Origin: Methanoculleus sp. UBA77
Lineage (GTDB): Archaea > Halobacteriota > Methanomicrobia > Methanomicrobiales > Methanoculleaceae
DNA: 12,070 nucleotides
Assembly: GCA_002499455.1 (NCBI GenBank)
Contig: DALN01000159.1
Coordinates: 1 to 12,070, forward strand
Reading direction: 5' to 3'
The notes beneath the pieces are model-generated. The model searched no databases and was not told the DNA's origin. It worked only from the letters and a program-made list of their open reading frames with translations. Made by a program: the position numbers and the translations under genes. Within the stretch, counting starts at the first letter, position 1; each line of letters begins with the position of its first letter. Of the stretch, positions 1-6,214 are shown one piece after another.

Positions 1-127
1 TTCCCCCGCCACTCTTTTCTCCGCCTTGCGGCGGGCGATCCCGGGTGCATCACCGGGAGTCCGGCGGGGGTGCCCGCCCCCTCCTCACCGGACTTCCCGG
101 CCGCCGGCAATGAAGATCCTGCCTGGA

Positions 128-736
128 TTAACCGATCTGTAAGAGGATCGATGCCAGGGCGAAGAGGAGCAGGCCGTTGACCACGACGATCCCCGCAATG
201 ACCATCGCCGGGACGAGGCCCGGCAGCAGCATGCTGATGCCGAACGCGATCGCCACGACGTTCAAGACCGTCAGGGTGACCAGGAGCCGTTTGAGGATGG
301 GCGGGAGAGGGGCCGCCAGTTCGGCGCCGCCGTGCAGCATCGGGAGGAACCGTTTTGCAAGGAGTATCACGCCCCCGGCGATGTTCAGGACCGCGAGGAG
401 CTGCCGGATCACGTCGGTCAGGATGCCCGGAACGATGCAGGAGAAGACCCCCATCGCGGCGAATGCGATCCCGATGACGATCAGGAGCCGTGAGCGCCTG
501 TACTGCCCCACCGGCGTCTCGCCCAGGGCCAGCATCTGGACGGCCATGATGACGAGCAGCAGGCCGAGCTGGCCGTCCGGGGAGAACGGGATGAGTCCGA
601 GGTTCACCGGGAAGAGGAGCAGGCCGAGGAGGATCAGGAGGGCGCCGACCGGGATGACCAGGGCAATCGAGAGGGGGAGGGATGCCTCCTGGAACAGGCC
701 GGTGCCGGCGGCTCTCCCGGGGTCGTTTGAGATCAC
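128..736 (-). CDS. Six-helix integral membrane protein, downstream paralogue of a tandem pair
   Basis: This 202-residue protein of unknown function is predicted to lie in the cell membrane. Hydrophobic segments fall near residues 21-43, 56-72, 84-104, 107-128, 149-171 and 173-199. It is clearly paralogous to the gene just upstream: both carry G-x-TP-x-G-x2-RRS after the second helix (GETPVGQYRRS, 72-82), then an IG-x3-AA-x-G-x3-C-x-VPG-x-L stretch in helix 3. The open frame runs much further upstream, but that part is arginine- and proline-rich shadow of the neighbour. The start is set at GTG 736-734 because it overlaps the upstream TGA (GTGA) and has GGAGG seven bases before it. This implies translational coupling. 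The layout recalls DUF308/HdeD-like membrane proteins, but I cannot assign the family firmly. Confidence 0.8.
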   Translation of the reverse strand: MISNDPGRAAGTGLFQEASLPLSIALVIPVGALLILLGLLLFPVNLGLIPFSPDGQLGLLLVIMAVQMLALGETPVGQYRRSRLLIVIGIAFAAMGVFSCIVPGILTDVIRQLLAVLNIAGGVILLAKRFLPMLHGGAELAAPLPPILKRLLVTLTVLNVVAIAFGISMLLPGLVPAMVIAGIVVVNGLLLFALASILLQIG

Positions 737-1365
737 GCCGATCCCTCCGGTGGATACAGCCGCCTGACTGTCTGGATGCTCCAGGCGAGGTAGAAGAAGC
801 CGATGCCGTAGGCGATGAGGAGAACCGCGGTCACGGAGTCGGTCGTGATGCCGGGCAGGAGCGTGACCAGGCCGAGGACGATCGAGAGCGCGTATACGAG
901 GATGCAGGCGACCGTCAGGTGCCGCAGGATTCCGGGGATCTTCAGCCATGTCCTGGCCTTCTCCGCCGAGAAGAACAACTGGAGAAGGAGAGCGATACCG
1001 CCGGCAAAGAGGAGGATTCCCACGAGGATCCGGACCGGTGCAGCCAGTGCGCCGGGAACGAAGCAGGCGAGCATCCCGACGGCCGCCGTGCAGACCCCGA
1101 TGAGGATGACCGCCCACGACCGCCGGAGATCGCCGAACGGGGTCCTCCCCATCGTGATTATCTGGAACGATACGATCACGAGAAAGAGCCCGTAGGTGCT
1201 GTCCGGGGCATACGGCAGTTCTCCCGTCTGAATCCGAAAGAGGAGCAGGCCGAAGAGGGACATGAAGACGCCGAAGACGAGCAGGATGACGACCTCGAGG
1301 GAGAGGTCGGACTCCGCTCTCGCAACAGGCTTGCTCCCCTCTCCCGGCTGGCTGGAATATTCCAT
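733..1365 (-). CDS. Six-helix integral membrane protein, upstream paralogue of a tandem pair
   Basis: This 210-residue membrane protein has no recognised function. It has a short polar N-terminus (residues 1-22) and six hydrophobic helices at about 23-43, 57-73, 84-104, 108-132, 150-171 and 177-198. The loop after helix 2 carries GRTPFGDLRRS (73-83), shared in pattern with the downstream gene, and helix 3 ends in CFVPGAL like CIVPGIL there. The conserved TP and RRS residues on one membrane face suggest a functional loop rather than simple hydrophobic similarity. The ATG start has GGGGAG eight bases upstream. A TATA-like element at 1448-1455 on the same strand would give a leader of about 60 bases. 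The two genes form one transcription unit, probably a local duplication. Confidence 0.85.
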   Translation of the reverse strand: MEYSSQPGEGSKPVARAESDLSLEVVILLVFGVFMSLFGLLLFRIQTGELPYAPDSTYGLFLVIVSFQIITMGRTPFGDLRRSWAVILIGVCTAAVGMLACFVPGALAAPVRILVGILLFAGGIALLLQLFFSAEKARTWLKIPGILRHLTVACILVYALSIVLGLVTLLPGITTDSVTAVLLIAYGIGFFYLAWSIQTVRRLYPPEGSA

Positions 1366-1447
1366 AATTGTGTCTCCCCGGTTCTATCCGGAGATCGATG
1401 GATACATATCCTCGATTGAGTGAATACCATGATCTACCTTGAGGGAT

Positions 1448-1455
1448 TATTTATA
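1448..1455 (-). promoter_or_regulatory. TATA box for the tandem membrane-protein genes
   Basis: Read on the minus strand this is TATAAATA, preceded by an AAACG stretch that could serve as BRE, in an AT-rich island within GC-rich surroundings. Transcription would start near 1424, about 60 bases before the ATG at 1365. The assignment rests on sequence pattern only. Confidence 0.5.
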
Positions 1456-1559
1456 CGTTTGTATTTCCGGTACTTCGCTAAAATGACCGAGGTAGTTTTC
1501 ACGAGGTCAACCCATCGACTTCCCTCACACCTGCGGCGCTCAAGCTCGTTTCGCTCACT

Positions 1560-1639
1560 CTTCGCGGCCTTCGCGCCTTCGCGTGAGACTTCATTTCTTC
1601 CCCACCATGACCTCATGCGAAGCCGCGAAGAACGCGAAG
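1560..1639. repeat. Large imperfect inverted repeat with iterated CTTCGCG units
   Basis: The left arm 1560-1587 and right arm 1612-1639 are 28 bases each and complementary at 24 of 28 positions by eye, around a 24-base loop. Each arm is built from CTTCGCG-like units (left: CTTCGCGG, CTTCGCGC, CTTCGCGTGAG). This resembles dispersed intergenic hairpin repeats (REP/MITE-like). Whether it recurs in the genome cannot be seen from one window. Confidence 0.65.
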
Positions 1640-1874
1640 TGCGACGTTCCACAAAGAACGGAGCATGAGCACCGCAGGAACGACGGGCCCATGGGCCGGA
1701 GTTCGAGCACTGGCAGGTGCGAGTTGCGAGTCCGGTGTTTGGGTGCTGCTGTTCCTGGTACCGTTGCCGGTTTACGGCGCCGGTCCGGCACGTCGTCGCG
1801 GAGATTGCTCCTGATCGGGAAAAAGGGGTTTAAAATGATGAATTTTTGGAATCGGGTGCATGTGAGGTGATATT

Positions 1875-1888
1875 CAAAAGATATATCG
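1875..1888 (+). promoter_or_regulatory. BRE/TATA promoter of the ADC-like/SDR operon
   Basis: CAAAAG followed by ATATATCG matches an archaeal BRE plus TATA box in an AT-rich patch. A start about 26 bases downstream would fall near 1908-1912. That gives a leader of roughly 12-16 bases containing GGAG (1914-1917), six bases before the ATG at 1924. This geometry argues against the in-frame TTG at 1912 as start codon. Confidence 0.6.
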
Positions 1889-1923
1889 TTTATGGGATGA
1901 CATGAAGCAGATTGGAGAACATT

Positions 1924-2718
1924 ATGTTCCGACCCCAAGACGATTTTACCTACCTGATGCCGGTCCACTTTGGAGGAGGGAAGTTCGACCCGGAGACGCT
2001 GGTCACGCAGAGGGCGACCGGTCTCGTCATCAGTTTCGAGACCGAGAGAGACCTGCTTGAGAACTACATCCCGGAGGGATTCGAACTCCTGGCACCCGAG
2101 GTGCAGGTGGCGTTCAACAGGTTCACCGAGATCAACTGGATGCAAGGCGGTCAGTACAACCTGATCAACGTCTCGGCACCGGTCCGGTTCCACGGGAAGA
2201 AGGACGAACTCGACGGCGCCTACACGCTGGTGGTCTGGGAGAACAAGACCGCGCCTATCCTTGGGGGGCGGGAGCAGACCGGCATCCCGAAGATATACGC
2301 GGATATCGAGGACCTGCATATCATCCGGCCTCACTACGCGACGACCGTCAGCTACGAGGGGAACACCTTCCTCAACATGGACTTCGAGGCCACGGGACCG
2401 ATAACCGGGCGGGACCTCGATGCCCTGAAGTCGCAGTTCATCTCCATGAACACCATCGGGTGGCGGTACATCCCGAAAGTCGGGGCTCCGGGAGCGGAAC
2501 TCTCCCAGTTCGTCCTCTACCCCCAGGGCGTGGAGGTGGAGACGGCAGAGATCGGAAAGGGCAGCCTGAAGTGGACCGAACTGACCCCGATGCAGAATCC
2601 GGTCCAGTACTACATCGTCAACAGCCTCGCGGCCCTGCCCGTGAAACGGGTGACGCAGTCGGTTCTGGTCGAGGGAAGAGCCATTCTTCGCGCGATGGGC
2701 GCACGGGTGATCGAGTAA
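1924..2718 (+). CDS. Acetoacetate decarboxylase family (ADC-like) enzyme
   Basis: This 264-residue protein is a soluble enzyme of the acetoacetate decarboxylase superfamily (PF06314-like), about the usual length. The hallmark is GGREQTGIPKIYAD (114-127), which aligns with the GRE..YPKKLG active-site region of the clostridial enzyme. K123 sits at the Schiff-base lysine (Lys115). The neighbouring pKa-shifting Lys116 is replaced by Ile124, and I find no clear counterpart of Glu76. R30 could match the clostridial Arg29. Classical ADC converts acetoacetate to acetone and CO2. Some superfamily members lacking these residues instead catalyse aldol/dehydration or cyclisation reactions through the same Schiff base, so the reaction here is uncertain. 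The ATG at 1924 is preferred over TTG 1912 because GGAG lies six bases upstream. An SDR gene follows after 15 bases. Confidence 0.85.
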   Translation: MFRPQDDFTYLMPVHFGGGKFDPETLVTQRATGLVISFETERDLLENYIPEGFELLAPEVQVAFNRFTEINWMQGGQYNLINVSAPVRFHGKKDELDGAYTLVVWENKTAPILGGREQTGIPKIYADIEDLHIIRPHYATTVSYEGNTFLNMDFEATGPITGRDLDALKSQFISMNTIGWRYIPKVGAPGAELSQFVLYPQGVEVETAEIGKGSLKWTELTPMQNPVQYYIVNSLAALPVKRVTQSVLVEGRAILRAMGARVIE

Positions 2719-2733
2719 GGGCAGGCGAGGATC

Positions 2734-3573
2734 ATGGTCGATTCGGATTACTATACGGGCAAAGTCTGCATCGTCACCGGGGCGAACTCCGGGATCGGGT
2801 ATGCGATCAGCGAAGAACTCGCAAAGAGGGGAGCAACCGTCTACATGGCCGGCCGCAGCCGGGAGAAGGTTGCCGCGGCCGTCGCGCAGCTCGCCGCATA
2901 CGGGGATGATCGGGCACGCCCGCTCGTTATGGACGTGACGAAGCAGGAAGAGGTGCAGAAAGGCATCGAGGATACGGCGGCGGAGGCGGGCAGGCTGGAT
3001 CTCCTCTTCAACAACGCGGGCGTCGGGGGGACCATCCCGTTCGAGAAGGCCACCCTCGAGGACTGGAAGACGATCGTCGACACCAACATCTGGAGCGTCG
3101 TCTACGGGGTCCATGCGGCCGTGCCGATCATGCTCAGGCAGGGGTTCGGGCATATCGTGAACACGAGTTCGATAGCCGGGATCGTTCCTCCTCCGTTCCA
3201 GGCGCTCTACTCCCTGACGAAGTACGGCGTCACCGGCCTCACCGAGTGCCTGAAGTACGAGTATGCGGATAAAGGGCTCCACTTCTCGACGATCTGCCCG
3301 GCAAACATCGCCACCCCGATCTTCAACAAGGGCATCGACGGGCAGGCCCGGGGCGACCTGCGGATCCCCGACGACGCGTATCCCGTCGATAAGGCGGCGT
3401 CGCTCATCCTTGACCGGGTCGCGGAGCACAAAGGGATCATCGTCGTGCCCGAGGAACCCTACACCGATCTCTGGAAGGGCTACATCCTCGGCACTCCGGA
3501 GGTGGAGGAGCGGCTGCAGCAGATGGCGCGCGAGCGGCGGGAAGCCTTCGAGAAGAGCGGGACATACTTCTGA
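2734..3573 (+). CDS. Classical short-chain dehydrogenase/reductase (SDR), probably NADP(H)-dependent
   Basis: This 279-residue cytosolic oxidoreductase has a Rossmann fold. Visible motifs in order are TGANSGIG (15-22, cofactor binding), D67 in VMDVT (adenine pocket), NNAG (93-96), N118, the catalytic serine in NTSS (143-146) and Y159-x3-K163 (YSLTK). R41 and R43 after the second strand favour NADP(H) over NAD(H). The C-terminal tail (about 240-279) is charged and helical. The substrate cannot be read from the sequence. The gene lies 15 bases after the ADC-like gene with no promoter between, and GAGG or GGCAGG just upstream could serve as Shine-Dalgarno. The product of the ADC-like enzyme, a small ketone or keto acid, is therefore an attractive substrate (inference). 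A T-run follows the stop. Confidence 0.9.
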   Translation: MVDSDYYTGKVCIVTGANSGIGYAISEELAKRGATVYMAGRSREKVAAAVAQLAAYGDDRARPLVMDVTKQEEVQKGIEDTAAEAGRLDLLFNNAGVGGTIPFEKATLEDWKTIVDTNIWSVVYGVHAAVPIMLRQGFGHIVNTSSIAGIVPPPFQALYSLTKYGVTGLTECLKYEYADKGLHFSTICPANIATPIFNKGIDGQARGDLRIPDDAYPVDKAASLILDRVAEHKGIIVVPEEPYTDLWKGYILGTPEVEERLQQMARERREAFEKSGTYF

Positions 3574-3580
3574 TCCTCTC

Positions 3581-3606
3581 TTTTTTGCCCGGGAGCCGGC
3601 CGGGCA
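3581..3606 (+). terminator. T-run plus hairpin ending the ADC-like/SDR operon
   Basis: A run of six T (3581-3586) starts seven bases after the SDR stop, as in archaeal T-rich termination. It is followed by a perfect 7-bp hairpin TGCCCGG/CCGGGCA with a 7-base loop (3586-3606). The order (T-run first) fits archaeal rather than bacterial intrinsic termination. Confidence 0.5.
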
Positions 3607-3723
3607 GCAATCATTACTTCTACGGGTACCGACCACATCTCCACGCTGCGTCGCCCGCCCGTCATGAGCATCCCCTGCTATAGAACCGGTTTTTCGCTCC
3701 GGCCGGAAAGGTTGATGTTCTCC

Positions 3724-3743
3724 TATGGTGTATTATGGTGTAT
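3724..3743 (+). promoter_or_regulatory. Tandem 10-bp direct repeat, candidate antitoxin operator
   Basis: TATGGTGTAT occurs twice with no spacer (3724-3733, 3734-3743), and the second copy runs into the proposed antitoxin ATG at 3742. Ribbon-helix-helix antitoxins commonly bind repeats one helical turn apart at their own promoter or start. A TATA-like GCTATAGAA upstream (near 3676-3684) would place the transcription start at about 3706. Confidence 0.5.
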
Positions 3744-3984
3744 GGGAGTGGAAGCAACGATCAAGGTGACCCCGGAAGTGAAGGGGCGGCTGGATAAACT
3801 CAAAAACTACCCCCGGGAGACGTACAGCGACGTGATCGACCGTCTCACCCGGGACGCCCTGGAGGAGGCCGCCGGGGAACTGACGGATGAAGATATCCGT
3901 GATATCGAGGAGGCGATTGCGGACATCAAGGCGGGGAGGGTCTACACGACGGAGGAGTTGAAGCGGGAACTGGGGATCGATTGA
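3742..3984 (+). CDS. Ribbon-helix-helix antitoxin of a RelE-type toxin-antitoxin pair
   Basis: This protein of about 80 residues has two parts. An N-terminal ribbon-helix-helix domain begins with strand ATIKVTPEVKGRLDKLK, followed by a helix around YSDVIDRLTRDALEEA. An acidic C-terminal segment ends in ADIKAGRVYTTEELKRELG, of the sort that wraps and neutralises RelE-family toxins. It should bind DNA as a dimer and repress its own operon. The frame is open further upstream (ATG 3715 with GGAAAGG in front; ATG 3664), but the added residues are hydrophobic and atypical. ATG 3742 is preferred, with GTG 3748 also possible. The stop codon abuts the toxin ATG with no gap, which suggests coupled translation. 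Confidence 0.8.
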   Translation: MGVEATIKVTPEVKGRLDKLKNYPRETYSDVIDRLTRDALEEAAGELTDEDIRDIEEAIADIKAGRVYTTEELKRELGID

Positions 3985-4242
3985 ATGGCCTATACGGTGA
4001 TCTGGACCGAAAAAGCCCTTAAAAACCTGAAACAACTCCCCCGTGAAACTGCTGCGAGGATCGTTGCAGCCGTCGAGAAGATCCGCGACAGTCCCCTCGA
4101 TTACCTGCACCCGTTGAGAGGGTCCCCCTACTTCAAACTGCGAGTGGGAAATTACCGCGTCATCCTGGACTTAAGGAAGAAAGCCATGATTGTGTACGTG
4201 ATCAAGGTCGGGAAGCGGGAGAATGTCTACGACGGGATCTGA
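3985..4242 (+). CDS. RelE/ParE-superfamily toxin
   Basis: This 85-residue basic protein has the compact RelE fold pattern: strand YTVIWTEKALKNLKQL, two helices (PRETAARIVAAVEKIRDSP), then the strands PYFKLRVGNYRVILDL and MIVYVIKVGKRENVYDGI. The LRVGNYRVI and VGKRENVYD stretches match the conserved catalytic-core region, with basic residues that in RelE enzymes contact ribosome-bound mRNA. By family it would be a translation-inhibiting endoribonuclease, although ParE-type gyrase inhibitors share the fold. It begins directly after the antitoxin stop (TGA then ATG). It looks intact, with no truncation. A T-containing stretch (CTTTTAAG, 4271-4278) lies downstream, before the convergent gene at 4364. 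Confidence 0.88.
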   Translation: MAYTVIWTEKALKNLKQLPRETAARIVAAVEKIRDSPLDYLHPLRGSPYFKLRVGNYRVILDLRKKAMIVYVIKVGKRENVYDGI

Positions 4243-4363
4243 GGCTCCCCCCTGAATATGTTATGGAGGACTTTTAAGTGCCGGCGCTCAACGCTCCCCG
4301 CCGGGGAGAGGGGCAGGCTTCGGGCATCCCGGGGAGGGGAGGGGTGAGGAGAGGTCGCCGCTC

Positions 4364-4789
4364 CTAGGCGCCTTCCGGTCTTCCCTTCCACTCCCAGAGC
4401 CTTGAGCGGCTGTTGCCCTCGGCATCGACGGTGTACTCGACTATGACGGCGGTCCCGTTGAGGCGGCTCCAGACGGGGGTGGACGAGCGGAAGAAGAGCA
4501 GCCCGTGAAAGAGGGTTTCAGGGTCCGATGCGCTTCCTTTTCCCATACCCATCCCGGTGTACATGGCCATCTCGCCGTCGTTTGACGTGACCACGCCGAC
4601 GCCCTCGGCGTGGAAGGTGTCCGGACTGCGCCACACGCTCCAGGCGGTCGATAGATCCCGGGACTCGATGCCCAGCAGTCTCCCGGTCGATTCGTCCGTC
4701 GTCTCGATCTTCGGGCTGGTCTCGAGCAGTTCAACGACCCTTGTGCCGATGATCTTGCCTCGCGACTCGCCGATCAGTTCACCCGACAT
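4364..4789 (-). CDS. Conserved beta-rich protein of unknown function
   Basis: This 141-residue soluble protein has no signal peptide or membrane segment. It is rich in predicted beta strands: GKIIGTRVVEL, PKIETTDESTGRLLGIESRDL, EGVGVVTSNDGEMAMYTGMGMGKGS, VIVEYTVDAEGN and LWEWKG. The pattern of a glycine-rich G-x-G-x-G turn (79-85), RLNG (109-112), a VEY-VD-x2-GN stretch and a terminal WEWK is one I recall from small conserved hypothetical proteins in archaea and bacteria. It suggests a beta-barrel or sandwich, but no function is assigned. The start is well supported: GGAGG sits six bases before the ATG. It is convergent with the toxin gene and downstream of the regulator at 4940, from which a terminator-like hairpin separates it. 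Confidence 0.8.
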   Translation of the reverse strand: MSGELIGESRGKIIGTRVVELLETSPKIETTDESTGRLLGIESRDLSTAWSVWRSPDTFHAEGVGVVTSNDGEMAMYTGMGMGKGSASDPETLFHGLLFFRSSTPVWSRLNGTAVIVEYTVDAEGNSRSRLWEWKGRPEGA

Positions 4790-4893
4790 TCAACTCCTCC
4801 TGATGCTGTATTCGCCGCACCCCCCATCGCGACTCCGGCAGTTCCAGGACCGTCTTGCGGGGGAGCGCCGGCCAACCCTGACCTTTGCGGGAT

Positions 4894-4914
4894 AAAAAGT
4901 ATCCGGATCTCCGG
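4894..4914 (-). terminator. Hairpin plus T5 downstream of the winged-helix regulator
   Basis: On the minus strand a CCGGA/TCCGG stem with a 2-base loop (4903-4914) is followed a few bases later by TTTTT (4894-4898), 26 bases past the stop of the regulator gene. The same AT-rich spot (CTTTTTATC) could alternatively be a weak TATA element for the next minus-strand gene. Confidence 0.5.
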
Positions 4915-4939
4915 CGGTGCACGCGAAACGCATCGGCCC

Positions 4940-5785
4940 CTACGGCTCGAGGTCGGCGTAGAGGGCGGCGACGCCCGTGAGGGCCTTATATCCCTTCTCG
5001 GTGATGATGTAGTCCCCCCGCTCGTGCCGCTGCAGGATCATTCCGGCGTCCTGGAGTTTCCTGAGGTGGAAGAGGAGGTTCCCTCCCCGGAGATCGGTCA
5101 GGGTCGAGAGGGCCGAGAACGTCTGCGTCCCGGCGGCGAGCGACTGCACGATCCGGAACCGGTGCCGGTTCGCGAGCGGTTCGAGGAGATCCCGGACCAG
5201 GACCTCGTCCGGCAGGTCTGCGACGGATGAAGAGGCCTCCCGGCTCTCCCGGTAGATCCCGAGCGAGCGCATCAGTTCGATCTGCTTCTCGAAGAGGCGG
5301 TTCGTCTCGGTAAAACAGGTGGAGCAGGTCTCCAGCTTCCCACCCTTGCGCATCGCCGCGAGCCGGTCGCGGTAGGACCGGACGACCTCCTCGCTCACCT
5401 CCCCGTCCCGGATATGCTCCGCGGAGGCCTTGAGGAACTCGTAGAACGCGGCGTAACACCGCTCACGCATCGGGCAGTCCCGGATCATCCGCTCCCGGAG
5501 CCTCTGGTCGGCGTCGGAGAGGGCCTGCTCGATGAAGACGTCCGCATACTCCCTGCGGATCCCGCTGAGGGCCGCATCGACGTGCTGCCGATTCGTATGC
5601 TCGATGAACCGCCGGAGTTCGGACCTGAGGCCCGCAAGCTCGGATTGGACCTCCCGGATCTCCCTGCTGTAACTCTCTTCCCTCCGGTCGGCCACGGGTT
5701 CTTCCTTGCCGGACCGGTCCGGTCCGGGCCTCGTATGGTCATGGGACTGTAGCACGGATATCAGGTATAGTTTGGTGACGGGCAT
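4940..5785 (-). CDS. Winged-helix (ArsR-like) transcriptional regulator with four cysteines, start uncertain
   Basis: Up to 281 residues. The C-terminal part (about 195-275) is a winged helix-turn-helix: LEPLANRHRFRIVQSL, then a recognition segment GGNLLFHLRKLQDAGMI and the wing GDYIITEKGY, typical of ArsR-like DNA-binding proteins. Ahead of it are a coiled, charged helix (36-62) and a helical domain with C104-x5-C110 (CPMRERC) and C154-x2-C157 (CSTC). These could bind a metal or cluster, or act as thiol switches (inference). The ATG at 5785 lacks a Shine-Dalgarno and sits directly on a minus-strand TATA-like stretch (5786-5800). An internal GTG at 5695 (residue 31), with GGAAG five bases upstream, may be the real start; the first 30 residues look non-conserved. 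It is divergent from the MTH865-like gene. Confidence 0.85.
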   Translation of the reverse strand: MPVTKLYLISVLQSHDHTRPGPDRSGKEEPVADRREESYSREIREVQSELAGLRSELRRFIEHTNRQHVDAALSGIRREYADVFIEQALSDADQRLRERMIRDCPMRERCYAAFYEFLKASAEHIRDGEVSEEVVRSYRDRLAAMRKGGKLETCSTCFTETNRLFEKQIELMRSLGIYRESREASSSVADLPDEVLVRDLLEPLANRHRFRIVQSLAAGTQTFSALSTLTDLRGGNLLFHLRKLQDAGMILQRHERGDYIITEKGYKALTGVAALYADLEP

Positions 5786-5800
5786 CTATATTATTATAAC
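5786..5800. promoter_or_regulatory. AT-rich TATA island between divergent genes
   Basis: This is the only strongly AT-rich patch in the 182-base divergent spacer (minus strand GTTATAATAATATAG). Read on either strand it could act as a TATA box: minus for the winged-helix regulator, with a start near 5767, or plus for the MTH865-like gene, with a long leader from about 5820. Confidence 0.4.
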
Positions 5801-5850
5801 CATCATACGGGATGAACGGTGAGAAATGCCTGAATGGCGTTACACCGGAA

Positions 5851-5865
5851 CGTCCGTATCGGACG
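5851..5865. promoter_or_regulatory. Perfect 6-bp inverted repeat, candidate operator
   Basis: CGTCCG-TAT-CGGACG is a perfect inverted repeat with a 3-base centre, lying between the divergent regulator and MTH865-like genes. A second, looser pair (GCGCTT 5880-5885 and AAGCGC 5898-5903) follows. The first could be the binding site of the adjacent winged-helix regulator, or a leader hairpin. Confidence 0.35.
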
Positions 5866-5967
5866 GGAAGGCCCGGCAGGCGCTTGCTCCGGCTGCGAAG
5901 CGCATAGCAGCGACTGCACGCCGGCAGAGGCCGCCGGGGAGATCACCAGAATGACGGAGGAGTAAGA

Positions 5968-6207
5968 ATGAACGTTAAAGAAGAGATCCGTGCACAGATC
6001 GTCGGCGCCCTCGCCGGCGCGAAGTTCCCTATCAAGACGCCCGAAGACCTCCTTGCCGCGTTCCCGGCGGGAGCGGCGACCAGGTGCAAGGCGGGCGACG
6101 TGGAGATGACCGCCGGTGAGGCGGGCACCCTCTTGAAGCCGGAGGACTTCCCCTTCCTGACCCCGGGACAGGTGGCCGATACCATTCTCTCCCGGGCGGG
6201 GATGTAA
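5968..6207 (+). CDS. MTH865-like family small protein
   Basis: This complete 79-residue protein has the MTH865 family pattern (PF07747): KEEIRAQIVGALAGAKFPIKTPEDLLAAFPAG, then CKAGDVEMTAGEAGTLLKPEDFPF and a C-terminal helix QVADTILSRAGM. The member from Methanothermobacter has a small helical fold resembling a pair of EF-hands, as I recall, and no established biochemical role. The length is as expected and one cysteine (C40) precedes the AGDVEMTAGE stretch. The start is firm, with GGAGG seven bases before the ATG. The gene is divergent from the regulator and convergent with the DUF1579-like gene, whose stop lies only seven bases beyond. It may be controlled by the neighbouring regulator, but this is only positional inference. 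Confidence 0.9.
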   Translation: MNVKEEIRAQIVGALAGAKFPIKTPEDLLAAFPAGAATRCKAGDVEMTAGEAGTLLKPEDFPFLTPGQVADTILSRAGM

Positions 6208-6214
6208 CCTCTTT

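Larger units (their letters stand above)
1366..1923. other. Gene-free divergent intergenic region
   Basis: These 558 bases lie between the divergent membrane-protein and ADC-like transcription units. They hold the minus-strand TATA box, a large inverted repeat (1560-1639), a perfect 12-bp palindrome GGCCCATGGGCC (1686-1697) and the plus-strand promoter near 1881. Open frames here (for example 1420-1668 and 1583-1870) have no recognisable protein character and lack Shine-Dalgarno sites. I see no convincing gene or structured RNA with a known fold. Confidence 0.6.

Noticed and set aside
128..1117. A single 329-residue membrane protein
   Set aside because: The first 127 codons are the shadow of the paralogue in another frame (arginine- and histidine-rich, no homology character). 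GTG at 736 with a good ribosome site explains the real protein.
1686..1697. Perfect palindrome GGCCCATGGGCC as an operator
   Set aside because: It is far from both candidate promoters and such GC palindromes arise easily at this base composition.
1591..3636. A 681-codon minus-strand frame opposite the ADC-like and SDR genes
   Set aside because: It is antisense to two clear enzymes, has Arg/Asp/His-rich low-information sequence and no motif. Long antisense frames are expected at this GC content.
3724..3743. Repeats as a CRISPR-like array
   Set aside because: Only two 10-bp units with no spacers, no other direct repeats and no cas genes in the window.
5812..5907. A 31-codon plus-strand ORF before the MTH865-like gene
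   Set aside because: It has no Shine-Dalgarno and an Arg/Gly/Pro-rich tail, and it overlaps the palindrome. A leader peptide cannot be excluded but is not supported.
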